Positions 60,839 to 64,000 of a stretch of DNA of 64,000 nt are shown one piece after another. Position 1 is the stretch's first letter, and each line of letters opens with the position of its first letter. Under the pieces are notes generated by a model that did not search any database, was not told where the DNA came from, and saw only the letters and a list, made by a program, of their open reading frames with translations. This stretch comes from Irpex lacteus (Eukaryota; Basidiomycota; Agaricomycetes; Polyporales; Irpicaceae). Where the stretch lies: positions 682,001 to 746,000 of the forward strand of contig MQVO02000015.1 of the NCBI GenBank assembly GCA_001986395.2, in the 5' to 3' direction. The position numbers were made by a program, and so were the translations under genes.

Positions 60839-63800
60839 ATGGAAGGAACATCTCCTACCTCGTCCGGTACTTCCGACACGAGCAGACCACGCTTTGGCCT
60901 TGGTTTGGCAAGATCTCAAGATGCATCACCCTCGGCTCCATCTCACTTTCTTGACGATTCTGTCGCACGCCAACTGGTAGGCTCGCCGGAGAACATACCG
61001 CATTTCCCAGATTATTTCGCTCCTCGTCTTGCGGCCTCAAACTCTCAGCCTACAGCTGCTGATGTGGCACAGACAATACATCCAGTAACTCGCCCCTCGC
61101 TACCTCGTAGTGCTACTTCTCCCAACACCTCGGCGCTGAGAGGTCATGCATCATCCTTTCCAGGACCCCGTCAATCAGCTGAACTTTCACGCCCACGTCA
61201 CCCCTCAACTCGGCAAGCGGGGAGACATGAATGGAGTGTCTTTGGGGAGCTCATGGGAACATATAACGCCGACGACGATCGTGATAGACGCATGCGCTCT
61301 GTCTCGGCCATGACTGCGACAATGCGGAGCAGACTGAACAGTCCTAGAGAGAGTCTCCGAGATTCCTTTAGTCCGGCTTTGCAGGGTCGTTCGGTCATGT
61401 CAGCGCGAACACTACCTTCTACACCTGGATACGAGACAGATCCCTCCCATCATATTTTTCAACCTGTACCAGAGGATGAAAGTCCAGACAGGACCGTCCG
61501 CGGGTCCGATGGTGCGCCTGACTTTTCCGGTCAGGAATCCGAGCCAGAACAGCCAGCTGAAGCAAGTGTACAACAGTCAGGACCCAACCGTTCCTATCTT
61601 CCTACCTTCAAATTATCGCCGCTACATCGCAACATCCTGAAGTGCTGCGTCGCGTATTTTATTGGGTCTTTATTCACATATTCTCCATATTTATCAGCCT
61701 TCATAGCTGATATCAAAGGGGGAGATCCCGGAGATCGTACACCGTCTCCTTCAGGCCACATGGTAGCTACTATGTGCGTGCTGTATACTTGTTTTGACTG
61801 GAATTCAACTAACCATATTTGCAGCGCGGTTTACTTCAACCCAGCAAAGACCATCGGAGGCATGTTTGAGGCAGACGCGTTCTGCCTCATGGGCTTGCTC
61901 TATGCCTCTTTTATATCATTAGGAAGCATGTCGATGTATTGGTTCTTTGAAGTTCGAGCTGGCTGGGAGTGGCTGGCAGACGTCCTTGCCATCCTCTGGA
62001 TTGGCTTGGGTATGTCTGGAATGGCATACATGAAGATGTGGATGGCAAAACCGACTTTCAATACTGGTATGGTCAGATTCAATTTCCAACCATGATACGC
62101 TAACGCATGTCGCGTAGCTTGCAGCATGACGTCTATCATTCTATTCGTCGTGTAAGTTCAATATTTGTGATTGTTGATGTGGGCTTATGATAATCTGAAT
62201 AGCGTCGTGAAAGAGGGAGGTTGGGAGACTCTGCTCGAAGTCGCCATCATTGTCCTATTTGGAGCTCTCGTTTCTAATGTTGTATGTGCGGCTCTATGGC
62301 CGCAACGTGCGACACGGAACCTTCACGCCACAATGTCGCAGACCCTTGACTCTTTCTCCACGCTCCTTACTATGATCACCGAAACGTTCTTGCTGGTCGA
62401 GCCACTGCAGCTGGTATCCCAAGAAAAGCTCGACAAAGCAACGAAAGACCACCAAGCGAGTTTCACGAAGTTGAAGAAGGACTTAGGCGAGGCTCAGAGT
62501 GAGCGCCTCATAGGTGGCCCGGGGAAGCCGATCATGCCTGGTCTCTCGAACCCGGGAGGTTCTCGCGCACAGGACCTTGGAACGGCATACGAAGACGCTG
62601 TGGCTAGCCTCAATCGACTCGGGCAGCATCTAAACGGACTACGGAGCGGAATTAGCGTGCAGTATGAACTCGTCAAGGCCAGCAGAGACGGCAAATTGCA
62701 CCTCAGGGGCCAGTCAAAGCATTACCGTGGAAGTACCGTTGCGTCTAATAACGGCTTGGTCACGACACCTTCTACGAAAGAAACTGAAGAAAATGCCTTG
62801 TTGCAAGCAGCTGCAGACGCATTCGGGGACGTAATTGAAGACCTTGCGCCACCGCTGAAGAAGTTATCGGTGACGCTCACGCATTTCCCTTCACTGCGTG
62901 TTTGCTAATCCTCATAACGTCGTAGGAAACGTGTACCGGCAGTTTGAAGCGGCTACGGGAGGTTTTCAATGAGCCCGGAAAGAATAAGACGCCACCGAAC
63001 TCAGAAGAATTCGTCAACCTTTCTGAGAATCTCGAGCGTGCTTTGTACACGTTTGAAAGCACGTCCAATCACTCTGTACTGCGGTTATACCGTCGTGGCC
63101 TGGGGACACCAACACTCTCCCGCACAGCCGAGTCTTTGCAATCGTCCGAAGACGATAATTCTGTGCTCACGGGTGCCGAAAGCGAGAACATATTTCTCGT
63201 ATATTTGTACGTTTCTGATGCTTCAACATCTTACCCTCGGGATCGTCACCTGATAGCCACCATCAGCTTCTTCTTTACGGTACAAGAGTTCACCAAGGAG
63301 CTTATTGCCCTTGTGGATGCCATGACTCAGATTTGCAACATACGGGAAGCGAACGCAAGGTCTTGGAGAACGCTCATGTCATATCCGTGGAACTTTCTCC
63401 GGGCTCATTTCGGCGGACAGATATCTCACGTCAGAGATCGCAACAAAGCTGGTCTGCGCCAAAGATTCTGTAAGACATATTGGGCCTGGTGATTCATCCC
63501 GCATAGACTTATTAACTCTTGGCAGCTATGATCTTCTCTCCTCCGTCTTTGCCCAGGAGAGAAACTCAGATTCCCAAATTCCCCAAGATCAAGCCTCATG
63601 CACCAAATACCAAACAAACGCCCAGTCGTGCGGAGCTCTCGTTCACAGATAGGATCGGTCAGAGCGTGTGGTCCATTGGCGCGAGGCTGCGGGAAAATGA
63701 CAGCAAGTTTGCGATTAAAGCAGGCATGGCTACTACGATGCTGGCAGCACCTGCATTCTTTGATGCGACGAGACCCATATTCAATGAGTACAGAGGAGAG

Positions 63801-64000
63801 TGGGCGCTGATATCGGTGCGTGTTGTACCCGCTCGGATCCCACCAAAGCTTACATTTTTGTTATACAGTTCTTTGTGGTAATATCTCCTACGATTGGGGC
63901 TGTGAGTGATCTCATAATTGTTGGTTCAAGGGCGTCGGACTGATTGTGACCGCAGACGAACTTCCTTGGCCTCCATCGTGTTCTAGGTACGATGTGAGTA
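60839..64000 (+). CDS. BRE4/ArAE-type membrane transporter, 3' truncated by window edge
   Basis: Starts at ATG 60839 with a disordered, Ser/Pro-rich cytosolic N-terminus of about 260 residues. Then comes the membrane part: LHRNILKCCVAYFIGSLFTY, IAVYFNPAKTIGGMFEADAF, FCLMGLLYASFISLGSMSMY, LADVLAILWIGLGMSGMAYM, SMTSIILFVVVVKEGGWETL and LLEVAIIVLFGALVSNVVCA. This order, with FNPAKTIGGM, is typical of the N-terminal six-helix unit of the fungal ArAE/BRE4-like family (putative ER or plasma-membrane exporters; yeast BRE4 affects brefeldin A sensitivity). A long cytosolic loop with helical segments follows, then a second membrane unit begins near 63720 (KAGMATTMLAAPAFFDATRP). At least eight introns splice in phase; the last exons (63889-63988) run to the edge. 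Substrate unknown; aromatic or organic acids are known for relatives. Confidence 0.9.

Noticed and set aside
1..64000. CRISPR array, prophage, intact transposon or biosynthetic gene cluster
   Set aside because: No regularly spaced repeats, no integrase, transposase or reverse transcriptase motifs, and no core biosynthetic enzyme. One oxygenase and two transporters in separate places do not make a cluster.

Overview
The window is nuclear DNA from a filamentous basidiomycete, most likely a mushroom-forming Agaricomycete. Most genes carry many short GT-AG introns of about 45-70 nt and some very small exons. Several predicted proteins look like families I know mainly from Agaricomycetes: DUF6593-type proteins, a basidiomycete Zn2Cys6 regulator, a conserved membrane protein and a BRE4/ArAE-type transporter. 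There are no bacterial operons, CRISPR arrays, rRNA genes or convincing tRNA genes. All gene models were spliced by hand from frame continuity and GT/AG boundaries.

Layout. 1-7.8 kb (+): the 3' part of an ABCC-type ABC transporter, then an MMTAG2-like RS-rich protein. 7.8-10.6 kb: gene-poor. 10.6-13.4 kb (+): a DUF6593-like protein and a P-loop adenylate-kinase-like protein. 14.2-17.5 kb (-): a Zn2Cys6 transcription factor. 17.5-23.1 kb: a long gene-poor block. 23.1-28.3 kb (-): a C2-domain protein with an apparent frameshift, a 2OG-Fe(II) oxygenase and a second DUF6593-like protein. 30.2-31.6 kb (+): a Sec2-type Rab GEF. 32.3-34.0 kb (-): a PWWP protein with a LEDGF/TFIIS-N-like helical domain. 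35.5-38.5 kb (+): COG3. 38.7-41.0 kb (-): two tandem HAD phosphatase paralogues. 41.3-44.8 kb (+): an Ego1/LAMTOR1-like vacuolar adaptor candidate and an F-box-like protein. 44.9-46.4 kb (-): a conserved multi-pass membrane protein. 47.0-48.3 kb (+): an ankyrin-type gene with three frameshifts, probably a pseudogene. 48.3-54.2 kb: gene-poor, with coding-like remnants. 54.2-56.5 kb (+): a second Zn2Cys6 factor. 59.1-60.4 kb (-): a protein resembling the first OB-fold region of Shieldin subunit 2. 60.8-64.0 kb (+): the 5' part of a BRE4/ArAE-like membrane transporter that runs off the window.

The genes do not form one pathway. Most are conserved housekeeping functions (Golgi tethering by COG3, exocytic Rab activation by Sec2, possible TORC1 signalling, chromatin reading) mixed with two efflux-type transporters, two transcription factors and an oxidoreductase. 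I found no convincing biosynthetic cluster, defence system or intact mobile element. The most notable signals are microexons that fall inside nucleotide-binding motifs of two unrelated P-loop genes, the shieldin-like OB-fold protein, the Ego1-like protein that lacks the expected N-terminal glycine, the tandem HAD duplication, and the two gene-poor blocks with broken coding-like fragments.
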